A DNA stretch of 10,814 nt, taken from Candidatus Bathyarchaeota archaeon (GTDB lineage: Archaea > Thermoproteota > Bathyarchaeia > TCS64). The notes beneath the pieces were generated by a model that had not been told where the DNA came from, made no database searches, and saw nothing but the letters and a program-made list of their open reading frames with translations. Shown piece by piece: positions 5,359 to 10,814 of the stretch. The stretch is from the NCBI GenBank assembly GCA_003662205.1, contig QMXQ01000034.1, positions 1-10,814 on the forward strand, read 5' to 3'. Position numbers and translations under genes: made by a program. Positions within the stretch are counted from its first letter, which is position 1, and each line of letters starts with the position of its first letter.

Positions 5359-5433
5359 GGGCCCGTGGCCAAGTTAGGATAAGGCACCGGACTTCTAATC
5401 CGGAGAGCGAGGGTTCAAATCCCCCCGGGCCCG
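5359..5433 (+). tRNA. tRNA-Arg(TCT), intronless
   Basis: 75-nt gene: acceptor GGGCCCG/CGGGCCC with discriminator G; positions 8-9 TG; D arm GCC...GGC around AAGTTAGGATAA; anticodon stem CCGGA/TCCGG with loop CTTCTAA, anticodon TCT, reading AGA/AGG; variable loop AGAGC; T arm GAGGG-TTCAAAT-CCCCC. The T stem contains one A-C mismatch at its second pair. There is no intron and no encoded CCA. Confidence 0.94.
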
Positions 5434-5437
5434 CTTC

Positions 5438-5457
5438 CCTCAATCCGTATATTGAGG
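5438..5457 (+). terminator. Hairpin just after tRNA-Arg
   Basis: CCTCAAT and ATTGAGG form a perfect 7-bp stem around a 6-nt loop (CCGTAT), starting 4 nt after the tRNA. It sits between the tRNA and the oppositely oriented gene ending at 5500. It may protect or end the tRNA precursor. There is no following T-run, so termination is not proven. Confidence 0.35.
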
Positions 5458-5499
5458 CTTTAGCGGGGTAGTCCGCTGCGGAAAGAATGTTTGAGACCT

Positions 5500-5901
5500 T
5501 CACCTGTTTTCATGTTTATCTTCACGCGTTTTTGGGGTGTGGGTCGATCGCCTGATCATCCCCTCCACCTCCCCGAGGAGGTTCTCCAAGTTCTCCGGCT
5601 CCATGATGGAGCCGAGGAGGTCAGCGTAGAGGGGGAGCGTCGATCTCAGCGCGAGCTCCACGATGATCTCCCCCAGTTCCTCCTCGGGGCCCTGGATGAC
5701 GAGCCTCTCTTGGGCCTCGCCCTTCTTGTCTATCGTCAGTATGATCTTCTCTTCGCCCCGCCTGAACTCGAGGATGTCCTTCTGGCCGGTTAGGGGCATG
5801 AAGTCCATGCCTCGCTGGTATCCTCGCTCCTCCAGGATGTCAGAGAGAACTTGGAGGGTGAGCCGCCTCGGGAGGCGGTCCATGGGGATGGACTTCATCA
5901 T
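5500..5901 (-). CDS. Hypothetical protein, 133 aa, unrecognised
   Basis: I do not recognise this family. The protein appears soluble, with no signal peptide or membrane segment. The sequence suggests a compact alpha/beta N-terminal domain: a helix LTLQVLSDILEERGY, then alternating strands LEFRRGEEKIILTIDKKGEAQERLVIQG, then helices EEELGEIIVELALRSTLPLYADLLGSI and PENLENLLGEVEGMI, ending in a polar basic tail. Coding is supported by neighbour-like codon use and by a strong AT-rich promoter region in front. The start may be the first Met (5901) or Met7 (5883); a TTATAAA box at 5902-5909 on this strand would make a leaderless message from Met7. It is divergent from the antiporter and convergent with tRNA-Arg. 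No function is assigned. Confidence 0.72.
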   Translation of the reverse strand: MMKSIPMDRLPRRLTLQVLSDILEERGYQRGMDFMPLTGQKDILEFRRGEEKIILTIDKKGEAQERLVIQGPEEELGEIIVELALRSTLPLYADLLGSIMEPENLENLLGEVEGMIRRSTHTPKTREDKHENR

Positions 5902-5916
5902 TTTATAACGTTTAAA
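5901..5916. promoter_or_regulatory. Shared AT-rich divergent promoter
   Basis: TTTTATAACGTTTAAA contains TATA-like boxes readable on both strands. On + it lies 35-45 nt before the antiporter ATG. On - TTATAAA is about 23 nt before Met7 of the hypothetical gene. A single AT-rich island probably drives both divergent genes. Confidence 0.5.
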
Positions 5917-5949
5917 TTCCCGGAAATTTCAGTTTTTCCTCGATCCTTT

Positions 5950-7152
5950 ATGGCACCTGCTGAGACAGGAGTGGTCTTCTCCCTGCTCCTCCAGTTGATG
6001 CTGGTGCTCCTCGCCGCCAAGCTGTGCAGCGTCCTCCTTCAGAGGCTTGGGCAGCCGGAGGTGCTGGGGGAGATCATCGCGGGGGTGATCCTGGGGCCGA
6101 GCCTCCTCAACGTCCTGGAGCCGAACATCGTCTTCAGCTTCCTCGCCGAGTTCGGCGTCATCCTCCTCCTCTTCGAGGTGGGGCTGGAGATCGACGTACG
6201 GACGCTCATGCAGGTGGGGAGGAGGTCCGCCGTCATCGCCGTCGGCGACATCCTCGTCCCCTTCGCGTTGACGTACCTCCTCGGCCGCGCCCTGGGCCTG
6301 GGCGGGTTCGCCTCCCTGTTTCTGGGGGCCATCTTCTCCGCGACGAGCATCGGCCTATCCATAAGGGTGCTCTCGGACCTGGGGAAGATGGGCACCGTCG
6401 AGGCGATGGCTGTCCTGAGCACCGCCATGTACGACGACATCGCCTCGATGCTCATGATCAGCGTCTTCCTCGGCCTCGTCGAGACCGGGGCCCTGGACCT
6501 CCTCGTCGTCGCCCGGACGGTGCTGGTCTCGGTCTCCTTCCTGCTCCTCACCCTCCTCGTCGGAGCGAAGGTGACGCCGAGGCTCATAGATCGCATAGCC
6601 GGCCTCCCCGTGCGGGGCGGCCTCCTCGTCTTCGCCGTCGTCCTGGGCATCTCCACCTCCTATCTCGCCAGCCTCGCGGGGCTGGCGCCCATCATAGGAG
6701 CCTTCATCGCCGGCATGCTGCTGGCGGGGTCGAGGCAGAAGGAGGTGATCATCGAGGACCTGACGCCGCTGGGCCACATCCTCGCCCCCGTCTTCTTCGT
6801 CCTCATCGGCGCCGCCGTCAACGTGAAATCCATCGTCGGGCTGCTCCCCCTGGGCCTGGTCTTCATCCTCGTCGCCGTCGCCGGGAAGGTCGCCGGCTGC
6901 GCGTCCACCGCCCTCATCGCCGGCTTCGACAGGTATCAGGCCCTCATCATAGGGCTGAGCATGATCCCCCGGGGGGAGATCAGCCTCATCCTCGCCCGCA
7001 ACAGGGTGGAGCAGGGCCTCATAGACCCGAACCTCTACGCCCTCATCGTCTTCACGGTCCTCGGGAGCACCCTCTTGACGCCCATCTTCCTAAAAAGCGT
7101 CTTCAAACACCTGGATCGGCCCCAGAAGCCTCCGGCTCCCGAAGAGACCTAG
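5950..7152 (+). CDS. CPA2-family Na+(K+)/H+ antiporter, membrane domain
   Basis: 400-aa cation/proton antiporter of the CPA2 (Kef/NapA-like) family, exchanging H+ for Na+ or K+ across the cell membrane. About 12-13 hydrophobic segments span nearly the whole chain. Hallmarks are LGQPEVLGEIIAGVILGPSLL near residues 31-51, EFGVILLLFEVGLEIDV, the unwound-helix segment ATSIGLSIRVL, the paired aspartates D162-D163 (YDDIASML) that carry ions in electrogenic members, and the PRGEISLIL motif at 340-348. There is no C-terminal TrkA-N/RCK domain, so no nucleotide gating domain is attached. The frame is open upstream to 5851, but that part overlaps the divergent gene antisense; ATG 5950 begins just before the first membrane helix. 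It is monocistronic, with its own divergent promoter. Confidence 0.94.
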   Translation: MAPAETGVVFSLLLQLMLVLLAAKLCSVLLQRLGQPEVLGEIIAGVILGPSLLNVLEPNIVFSFLAEFGVILLLFEVGLEIDVRTLMQVGRRSAVIAVGDILVPFALTYLLGRALGLGGFASLFLGAIFSATSIGLSIRVLSDLGKMGTVEAMAVLSTAMYDDIASMLMISVFLGLVETGALDLLVVARTVLVSVSFLLLTLLVGAKVTPRLIDRIAGLPVRGGLLVFAVVLGISTSYLASLAGLAPIIGAFIAGMLLAGSRQKEVIIEDLTPLGHILAPVFFVLIGAAVNVKSIVGLLPLGLVFILVAVAGKVAGCASTALIAGFDRYQALIIGLSMIPRGEISLILARNRVEQGLIDPNLYALIVFTVLGSTLLTPIFLKSVFKHLDRPQKPPAPEET

Positions 7153-7343
7153 ACTGGGCGGCCGCCGGCCTCTTTGAATAAGGTTAAAATAAGGCGGCTT
7201 CGAATTTGAACCCGACACATCCAGACGCAATGTGGCGAGGAATCCGTTAGGACGCTGTGAGGCCTGAAGGAGCGTGACTCGATGGGTTCCTCTCTGTGTT
7301 CGCGCCAAGAACAGGTTATAGGACCTCCCCTCGACAGCGGTCA

Positions 7344-7382
7344 CCATGATCCGCCCGGACATTCACCGGCGGGGCATCATGG
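7344..7382. repeat. Bulged hairpin in the leader of the nucleotidyltransferase operon
   Basis: CCATGAT (7344-7350) pairs with ATCATGG (7376-7382). Inside, CCGCC (7351-7355) pairs with GGCGG (7368-7372) and GG with CC, leaving a 7-nt loop ACATTCA and a 3-nt bulge GGC on the right side. About 14 base pairs form in 39 nt. It could be an RNA element or an operator-like inverted repeat. Confidence 0.5.
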
Positions 7383-7419
7383 CGGGGAGATAGCGCGTCT
7401 GGAGACCTAGAACAGGGTC

Positions 7420-7441
7420 CAGGCGCCCCCGGGGGCGCCTG
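7420..7441. repeat. 22-nt perfect palindrome upstream of the operon
   Basis: A perfect inverted repeat with no spacer, core GGCGCCCCCGGGGGCGCC, 30 nt upstream of the start codon. As RNA it would make a very stable hairpin just before the Shine-Dalgarno site; as DNA it is a symmetric site for a dimeric regulator. Which applies cannot be told from sequence. Confidence 0.6.
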
Positions 7442-7456
7442 ATCGAATTGATGAAT

Positions 7457-7464
7457 GGAGGTGA
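7457..7464 (+). promoter_or_regulatory. Shine-Dalgarno site that fixes the nucleotidyltransferase start at CTG 7471
   Basis: GGAGGTGA is a full match to the archaeal anti-Shine-Dalgarno sequence. It lies 6 nt before CTG 7471 (9 nt counting from GGAGG). The first canonical in-frame start, GTG 7480, would delete the conserved KA of the KAVVLSAG strand. Confidence 0.7.
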
Positions 7465-7470
7465 CGTGTC

Positions 7471-8178
7471 CTGAAAGCAGTGGTTCTCTCAGCGGGTCGC
7501 GGGGAGAGGCTGTCTCCCTTGACCGATCGGCTGCCGAAGCCCCTCATCCCGCTTCGGGGCATGCCCCTCATAGAGCATGTGCTGGGAGCGTTCATGGATG
7601 CGGGGGTGACGGAGTTCATAGTGGTCACCGGCTACAAGGGGGACCTCATCCGCGCCCACCTACAGGAGAAGGGATTGGGGGTGGACATCACCTTCGTCCA
7701 CAACCCCGACTACACCCTGGGTAACGCGTCCTCGCTCCTCTGCGCGAGGGATCACCTCGCCGGCGAGGACTGGTTCCTCCTCTCCATGTCGGACCACATC
7801 ATCGAGCCGGGCATCGTGGAGGACGCCCTCAGGGGCCTCCGGGAGGAGCCCCTGCTCTGCGTGGACAGGGACCCTCGGTACCTGCGGGACGTCGAGGAGG
7901 CGACCAAGGTGATGGTCTGCGAGAAGGGGTACATCAGGGACATCGGGAAGGAGCTCCCCTGGTGGAACGGCGTCGACACCGGCGTCTTCCTGTTGAACAC
8001 GGGGATATTCGACCTGATGGCTGAGGCGGAGACGCCGCCGACCCTGAGCGACTGCATGAGGCGGCTCATCGACGAGGCATACCTGAGGGCGTGCGACGTA
8101 TCCGGGCGGTTCTGGCTCGACGTGGACACGTGGGACGACCTGGGGTACGCCCGGAAGGTGGTGGCTAGATGGAGCTAG
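7471..8178 (+). CDS. Sugar-phosphate nucleotidyltransferase resembling inositol-1-phosphate cytidylyltransferase, apparent CTG start
   Basis: 235-aa soluble enzyme of the NTP-transferase family, expected to join a phospho-alcohol to a nucleotide. The N-terminus KAVVLSAGRGERLSPLTDRLPKPLIPLRG is the nucleotide-binding G-x-G-x-R loop with the PKP(L) motif at 22-25. SMSDHIIEPGI places a probable metal Asp at residue 108, and FWLDVDTWDDL near residue 217 supplies the second acidic site. The middle block DPRYLRDVEEATKVMV...IRDIGKELPWWNGVDTGVFLL resembles the IPCT domain of bifunctional IPCT/DIPPS proteins, so CTP plus inositol-1-phosphate is my best guess; other phospho-alcohols remain possible. 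The start is inferred as CTG because of the perfect Shine-Dalgarno site 6 nt upstream and the conserved KAVVL strand; a stop at 7462-7464 rules out a longer protein. It overlaps the next gene by 10 nt. Confidence 0.85.
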   Translation: MKAVVLSAGRGERLSPLTDRLPKPLIPLRGMPLIEHVLGAFMDAGVTEFIVVTGYKGDLIRAHLQEKGLGVDITFVHNPDYTLGNASSLLCARDHLAGEDWFLLSMSDHIIEPGIVEDALRGLREEPLLCVDRDPRYLRDVEEATKVMVCEKGYIRDIGKELPWWNGVDTGVFLLNTGIFDLMAEAETPPTLSDCMRRLIDEAYLRACDVSGRFWLDVDTWDDLGYARKVVARWS

Positions 8179-8840
8179 AGCGGAAGATGGAGAAGGAGAA
8201 GGGGGCCTCGGACCTCCTGGCGTACTACGTGCACCAGCCCCTTGAGAACAGGATAGTGCGCCGGCTGGTCTACACGCCCGTGACCCCCAACCAGCTGACG
8301 GCCATCACCAACGTCGCCGCCTACTGCGTCACGGCGCTGTTCTACCTCGGGCACCTACTCCCGGCGTCGGCGCTGAGCTTCGCCGTGGGGCTGATGGACG
8401 GGCTGGACGGGAAGCTGGCGAGGGCTAAGGATATGACGTCGAAGCTAGGGAAGATGGAGCACGCCCTGGACCTGCTGTACGAGTTCTCGTGGCTCGCCGC
8501 CCTCGCCCTCTACCTGAACAGGAGCACGGGGAGCCCGGCGCCCCTCGTCTACTGCCTGATCTCCGTCATCCTCATCGCCTTCTACCGGTACTGCTACGAC
8601 ACCTTCGGGAAGACCATGGGGACGAGCCTCGACACCTACGGGCGCTTCGAGCGGGTCTTCAGGAGGATCGCGGGGAGGCGGAACCTCTACAACATCCACA
8701 TCCTCGCCGCCATACTCATCGGCGCGCCCGAATACGCCCTCATGTCCATCACGGTCCACGCGGCCCTCACCGCCGCCGTCTACGCGTGGAGGACCGCGGT
8801 CCACCTCCACGCCGCGGACAGGACGCCTGGGATGATCTAG
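8169..8840 (+). CDS. CDP-alcohol phosphatidyltransferase (DIPP-synthase-like)
   Basis: 223-aa membrane enzyme of the CDP-alcohol phosphotransferase family, which transfers a phospho-alcohol from a CDP donor onto an alcohol acceptor. VTPNQLTAITNVAAYC is the usual N-terminal helix start. The catalytic motif DGLDGKLAR begins at Asp77 and is followed by AKDMTSKLG. After that Gly the family has xxxDxxxD; here the text is KMEHALD, so the third acidic site appears as Glu97 (or His98) with one residue missing, and the last Asp is Asp101. About six hydrophobic segments follow or flank it. In many archaea and bacteria the IPCT and DIPPS activities are fused; here they are separate, overlapping genes, which supports a shared pathway. 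The product could be a di-myo-inositol-phosphate-like solute or a lipid head group. Confidence 0.85.
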   Translation: MELERKMEKEKGASDLLAYYVHQPLENRIVRRLVYTPVTPNQLTAITNVAAYCVTALFYLGHLLPASALSFAVGLMDGLDGKLARAKDMTSKLGKMEHALDLLYEFSWLAALALYLNRSTGSPAPLVYCLISVILIAFYRYCYDTFGKTMGTSLDTYGRFERVFRRIAGRRNLYNIHILAAILIGAPEYALMSITVHAALTAAVYAWRTAVHLHAADRTPGMI

Positions 8841-8854
8841 GGGCCGGAGACGCG

Positions 8855-9925
8855 GTGAAGATAGCCCTCATGTCGAGCTGGAACGCCTGCTGCGGCGTCT
8901 CCGTCCACGCCGAGCTCCTGGGGCGGGCCCTGCGGCGGCTGGGGCACGAGCTGACGGTGTTCGCCCCGAGGCAGTACGAGGATGACAGGACCCGGCTGTA
9001 CCTCGCGCCCGATGAGCCGTTTGTCGTCAGGAACTACTCCTTCCTCAGATACGGGGACCGATGCGGGAACGAGGACCTCCTCCGCTCTTTATACCTAGAC
9101 GTCGAGCCGATGCTGGACGGGGACTTCGACCTGCTCATAGTGGAGAAGCCCACCTCGACCCCGCTGGGCAGGCTGCTGGAGGTCCTGCCGAGGATACGGA
9201 GGAAGGCGAGGATGATGGCGATCCTCCACGAGGGGTCGATGCCCGCCAACCCCTACTTCCCCAAGGCGGACTGGGACGCCGTGGCCGTCTTCGACGAGAG
9301 ATACCGAGACCTGTTCTCCGGCGTCTTCCCCGAGGAGAGGATGCACATCGTCCCCTTCCCCTGCCACCCCGTGGACCGCCGGGACAAGCCGGAGGCGAGG
9401 AGGAGGCTTGGGCTGCCGGGGGACGCCGAGATCGTGTTCAGCTTCGGAAGGCTCCACGAGCCGGAGACGATCCTGAAGGCGCTTGAGGAGCTGAGAGCCG
9501 GGCACCCCGAGCTGGTCTATCTATACCTCGCGGGCGACCCGGAGATGTATGGGTCGATGAAGGCCCTGGGAGGGGAATACGGCTTCCTCGATGTGCGGTT
9601 CGACAGACCGCCGACGCGGGTGCTCTACGACTACCTGGGGGCCGCCGACGCCGTGGTGTTCAGCCGGGGCCACCCTCGGCACCTGGCGGTCTCCAGCTCC
9701 GTCCACCTCTGCCTGGGGTCCTTGACGCCCATCCTCTGCTCCGACGTCGCCTACTTCGAAACCTTCGGAGGCGAGGTGATAAAATACGGGGACGCGGCCA
9801 AGCTGGAGGAGAAGCTGCGCGCCGTCCTCGAAGGAGGGGCCGCGGAGGTCTCGGCGCGGGCCCGGAGATTCGTGGAGCGGCAGTCGGCGGATGTGATCGC
9901 CGATAGGCTTCTGGAGATAATGTAG
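8855..9925 (+). CDS. GT-B fold glycosyltransferase (GT4-like), divergent C-terminal half
   Basis: 356-aa soluble or membrane-associated protein beginning at GTG 8855, 14 nt after the previous stop with a purine-rich GGGGCCGGAGA in front. The N-terminal Rossmann half opens VKIALMSSWNACCGVSVHAELLGRALRRLGHELTVF, the acceptor-side pattern of GT4 enzymes. The C-terminal half starts near EIVFSFGRLHEPETILKALEEL (about 195-215) and includes LYDYLGAADAVVFSRG. The usual E-x7-E donor motif is not visible where SSSVHLCLGSLTPILCSD stands, so donor binding or activity may be altered. As the third gene of the operon it probably adds a sugar to the product of the first two, as mannosylation does for di-myo-inositol phosphate in some thermophiles. 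The frame is open far upstream, but that part overlaps the preceding gene out of frame. Confidence 0.83.
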   Translation: MKIALMSSWNACCGVSVHAELLGRALRRLGHELTVFAPRQYEDDRTRLYLAPDEPFVVRNYSFLRYGDRCGNEDLLRSLYLDVEPMLDGDFDLLIVEKPTSTPLGRLLEVLPRIRRKARMMAILHEGSMPANPYFPKADWDAVAVFDERYRDLFSGVFPEERMHIVPFPCHPVDRRDKPEARRRLGLPGDAEIVFSFGRLHEPETILKALEELRAGHPELVYLYLAGDPEMYGSMKALGGEYGFLDVRFDRPPTRVLYDYLGAADAVVFSRGHPRHLAVSSSVHLCLGSLTPILCSDVAYFETFGGEVIKYGDAAKLEEKLRAVLEGGAAEVSARARRFVERQSADVIADRLLEIM

Positions 9926-9960
9926 TCGCGCGTCACGGCGCCTACGTGCGCGCCTCTCAG

Positions 9961-9965
9961 TTTTT
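9961..9965 (+). terminator. Possible oligo-T terminator of the three-gene operon
   Basis: A T5 run lies 36 nt after the glycosyltransferase stop, behind a GC-rich segment in which GGCGC and GCGCC (9938-9955) can pair across an 8-nt loop. More T-rich stretches follow at 10008-10022. Archaeal termination often uses T-runs; support is modest. Confidence 0.35.
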
Positions 9966-10010
9966 ATGACATCCGATACGAGGACTCCCCGTCTCGTCTT
10001 TTGGGGCGTC

Positions 10011-10018
10011 TATATCTT
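10011..10018 (+). promoter_or_regulatory. TATA-like element of the MgtE-like gene
   Basis: TATATCTT followed by TTTTAAGG is the most promoter-like sequence in the 176-nt gap. It predicts a start near 10040 and a leader of about 60 nt before GTG 10102, within which AGGAC and GTCCT (10048-10063) can form a small hairpin. Confidence 0.45.
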
Positions 10019-10101
10019 TTTTAAGGGTTGAGGGGGGAATCTCTGCTAGGACGTCTTAGTCCTGTGGAGCGCTATGGGGAAACCTGGGCCATGGGGCAAC
10101 A

Positions 10102-10814
10102 GTGAGGGATCCGGCGCCGAGGAGGCGTTTCTATAGCTCTGTCCCAGCCCAGACACTGATCGCCCTCTCCTTCAACCTCATGAGCCTGCTCGCGGGCGGC
10201 GTCATCTCCCTCTTCACGCCGCGGTTCCGCGCCTCCCCCTGGATCCTCGCCCTCTTCCCGCCCATCCTGACCATCAGGGGGGATATCAGCGGCATTCTCT
10301 CGGGCAACCTCACGACGATGCTCCACCTCGGCCTGATCCGCCCCAGGATCAGGGGGAACACCGACGCCTATCGGAGCCTGGTCTGCGCCGTCCTCGTCCT
10401 CACCTTCGTGGACACCCTCGCCATGGGGGTGATCTCCTTCTCGCTCAACCTCCTCTTCGGCAGGGCGTCCCTCACCCAGCTCTACATCTACGCAACTGTC
10501 CCCACCGTCGCCTGCATCATGGCCGTCGCCGTCTCCATACCCCTCACCTCCCTCACCGCGATAGCCGCCTACAGGAAGGGCCTCGACCCCGACATCCTCG
10601 TCTACCCCATTCTGGCCTCGGTCAACGACATCGTCGTCACCGTATCCTTCGCCGCGACGGCCTCCCTCGTCATCGCCGGCGGCCTCGGCTTCCACCTGCT
10701 CGGCGTCGCCTTCCTCACCGTCATGATCCTCTGCGTCCTCCTGGCCTGGCGGAGCCGACACGCCGAGCTCTTCGTCCAAACCCTCCGGGAGGGGACGGTC
10801 GTCGTGATCCTCTC
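10102..10814 (+). CDS. MgtE-like (SLC41) divalent cation transporter, N-terminal part, cut by window end
   Basis: At least 237 residues of a polytopic membrane protein, incomplete at the right edge. FPPILTIRGDISGILSGNLTTMLHLGLIRP matches the MgtE transmembrane-domain signature (P-x-L-x3-R-G-x-I-x-G), and DPDILVYPILASVNDIVVTVSF matches the DPDN...P...S..D block that lines the cation path, here with Asn replaced by Ile. About five hydrophobic segments are present, as in one MgtE membrane domain. No cytosolic CBS domains precede it, as in archaeal single-domain or duplicated forms; a second copy may lie beyond the window. The frame opens after a stop at 10057-10059 and its first canonical start is GTG 10102, which includes the expected FYSSVPAQTLIALSFNL lead-in helix; ATG 10180 would lose it. 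No good ribosome site precedes the GTG. Likely substrate Mg2+ or a related ion. Confidence 0.82.
   Translation, partial: MRDPAPRRRFYSSVPAQTLIALSFNLMSLLAGGVISLFTPRFRASPWILALFPPILTIRGDISGILSGNLTTMLHLGLIRPRIRGNTDAYRSLVCAVLVLTFVDTLAMGVISFSLNLLFGRASLTQLYIYATVPTVACIMAVAVSIPLTSLTAIAAYRKGLDPDILVYPILASVNDIVVTVSFAATASLVIAGGLGFHLLGVAFLTVMILCVLLAWRSRHAELFVQTLREGTVVVIL

Larger units (their letters stand above)
7153..7470. other. 318-base non-coding region before the nucleotidyltransferase operon
   Basis: I see no convincing gene here; the frames open on either strand have no family features. It holds GGTTAAAATAAGG at 7182-7194 and GGTTATAGG at 7314-7322 as TATA-like elements, a bulged hairpin at 7344-7382, a perfect palindrome at 7420-7441 and the GGAGGTGA ribosome site at 7457. 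The arrangement suggests a long, structured 5' leader for the operon that starts at 7471, which is unusual for an archaeal gene. Confidence 0.5.

Noticed and set aside
6024..7181. Long plus-strand frame of 385 codons overlapping the antiporter.
   Set aside because: The product is Arg/Pro/Gly/His-rich with no fold features; it is the off-frame shadow of the antiporter, whose own frame has full family motifs.
7195..7230. TTCGAATTTGAACCCG resembles a reversed tRNA T-arm, hinting at a tRNA or integration site on the minus strand.
   Set aside because: The T stem pairs poorly, and no matching 5' acceptor strand or anticodon arm is found within 100 bases. There are no integrase or mobile-element genes nearby.
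8489..8854. Upstream extension of the glycosyltransferase frame by 122 codons.
   Set aside because: It overlaps the CDP-alcohol phosphotransferase out of frame and encodes a Pro/Arg/His-rich string. The true N-terminus KIALMSSWN follows GTG 8855.
10072..10779. Long open frame on the minus strand (235 codons).
   Set aside because: It is antisense to the MgtE-like gene. The product is an unnatural Asp/Glu/Gly-rich sequence typical of GC-rich shadow frames, while the plus frame gives clear membrane segments and family motifs.
1..10814. CRISPR arrays, insertion sequences, toxin-antitoxin pairs or defence islands.
   Set aside because: I found no spaced direct repeats, transposase or nuclease motifs, or terminal repeats on either strand. 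The gene content is mostly housekeeping plus one metabolic operon.

Overview
The window looks like a chromosomal segment of a GC-rich, probably thermophilic archaeon. The evidence is an archaeal transcription/translation operon (RNA polymerase subunit Rpo7, Spt4, DUF359 dephospho-CoA kinase, ribosomal proteins S24e and S27ae), three archaeal tRNA genes of which two carry 17-nt bulge-helix-bulge introns, TATA boxes about 25-30 nt upstream of starts, and strong GGAGG Shine-Dalgarno sequences. Small tRNA introns plus a possible inositol-phosphodiester solute operon suggest a TACK-type lineage (crenarchaeal, bathyarchaeal or korarchaeal relatives). I cannot name the taxon from sequence alone.

Layout. 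1-146: no gene recognised. 147-395 (-): HypC hydrogenase-maturation chaperone, divergent from a CPBP membrane protease (519-1250, +). 1392-2249 (+): a double-GNAT acetyltransferase. 2302-2693: a divergent tRNA pair, tRNA-Gly(CCC) on - (apparently two introns) and tRNA-Lys(TTT) on + (one intron). 2724-3452 (+): HTH-phosphoribosyltransferase regulator directly behind tRNA-Lys. 3529-5306 (+): the tight operon rpo7-spt4-DUF359 kinase-rps24e-rps27ae, followed by intronless tRNA-Arg(TCT). 5500-5901 (-): an unrecognised 133-aa protein, divergent from a CPA2 Na+/H+ antiporter (5950-7152, +). 7153-7470: a 318-base non-coding stretch with a long hairpin and a 22-nt perfect palindrome. 7471-9925 (+): a compact three-gene operon of a sugar-nucleotidyltransferase resembling inositol-1-phosphate cytidylyltransferase, a CDP-alcohol phosphatidyltransferase, and a GT-B-like glycosyltransferase. 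10102-end (+): a truncated MgtE-like divalent-cation transporter.

How the parts work together. The rpo7 operon couples transcription, CoA synthesis and ribosome assembly, an order widely kept in archaea. The 7471-9925 operon reads as a pathway: activate a phospho-alcohol (possibly inositol-1-phosphate) with CTP, condense CDP-alcohol with a second acceptor in the membrane, then glycosylate the product. This resembles di-myo-inositol-phosphate synthesis with an added sugar-transfer step.

Most notable points: two genes (rps24e and the nucleotidyltransferase) appear to start with CTG, each exactly 9 nt after a GGAGG; the DUF359 kinase also has a conserved N-terminus upstream of its only canonical start; tRNA-Gly appears to have two introns and C33 instead of U33; and the putative phosphodiester synthase and glycosyltransferase both depart from standard active-site motifs.
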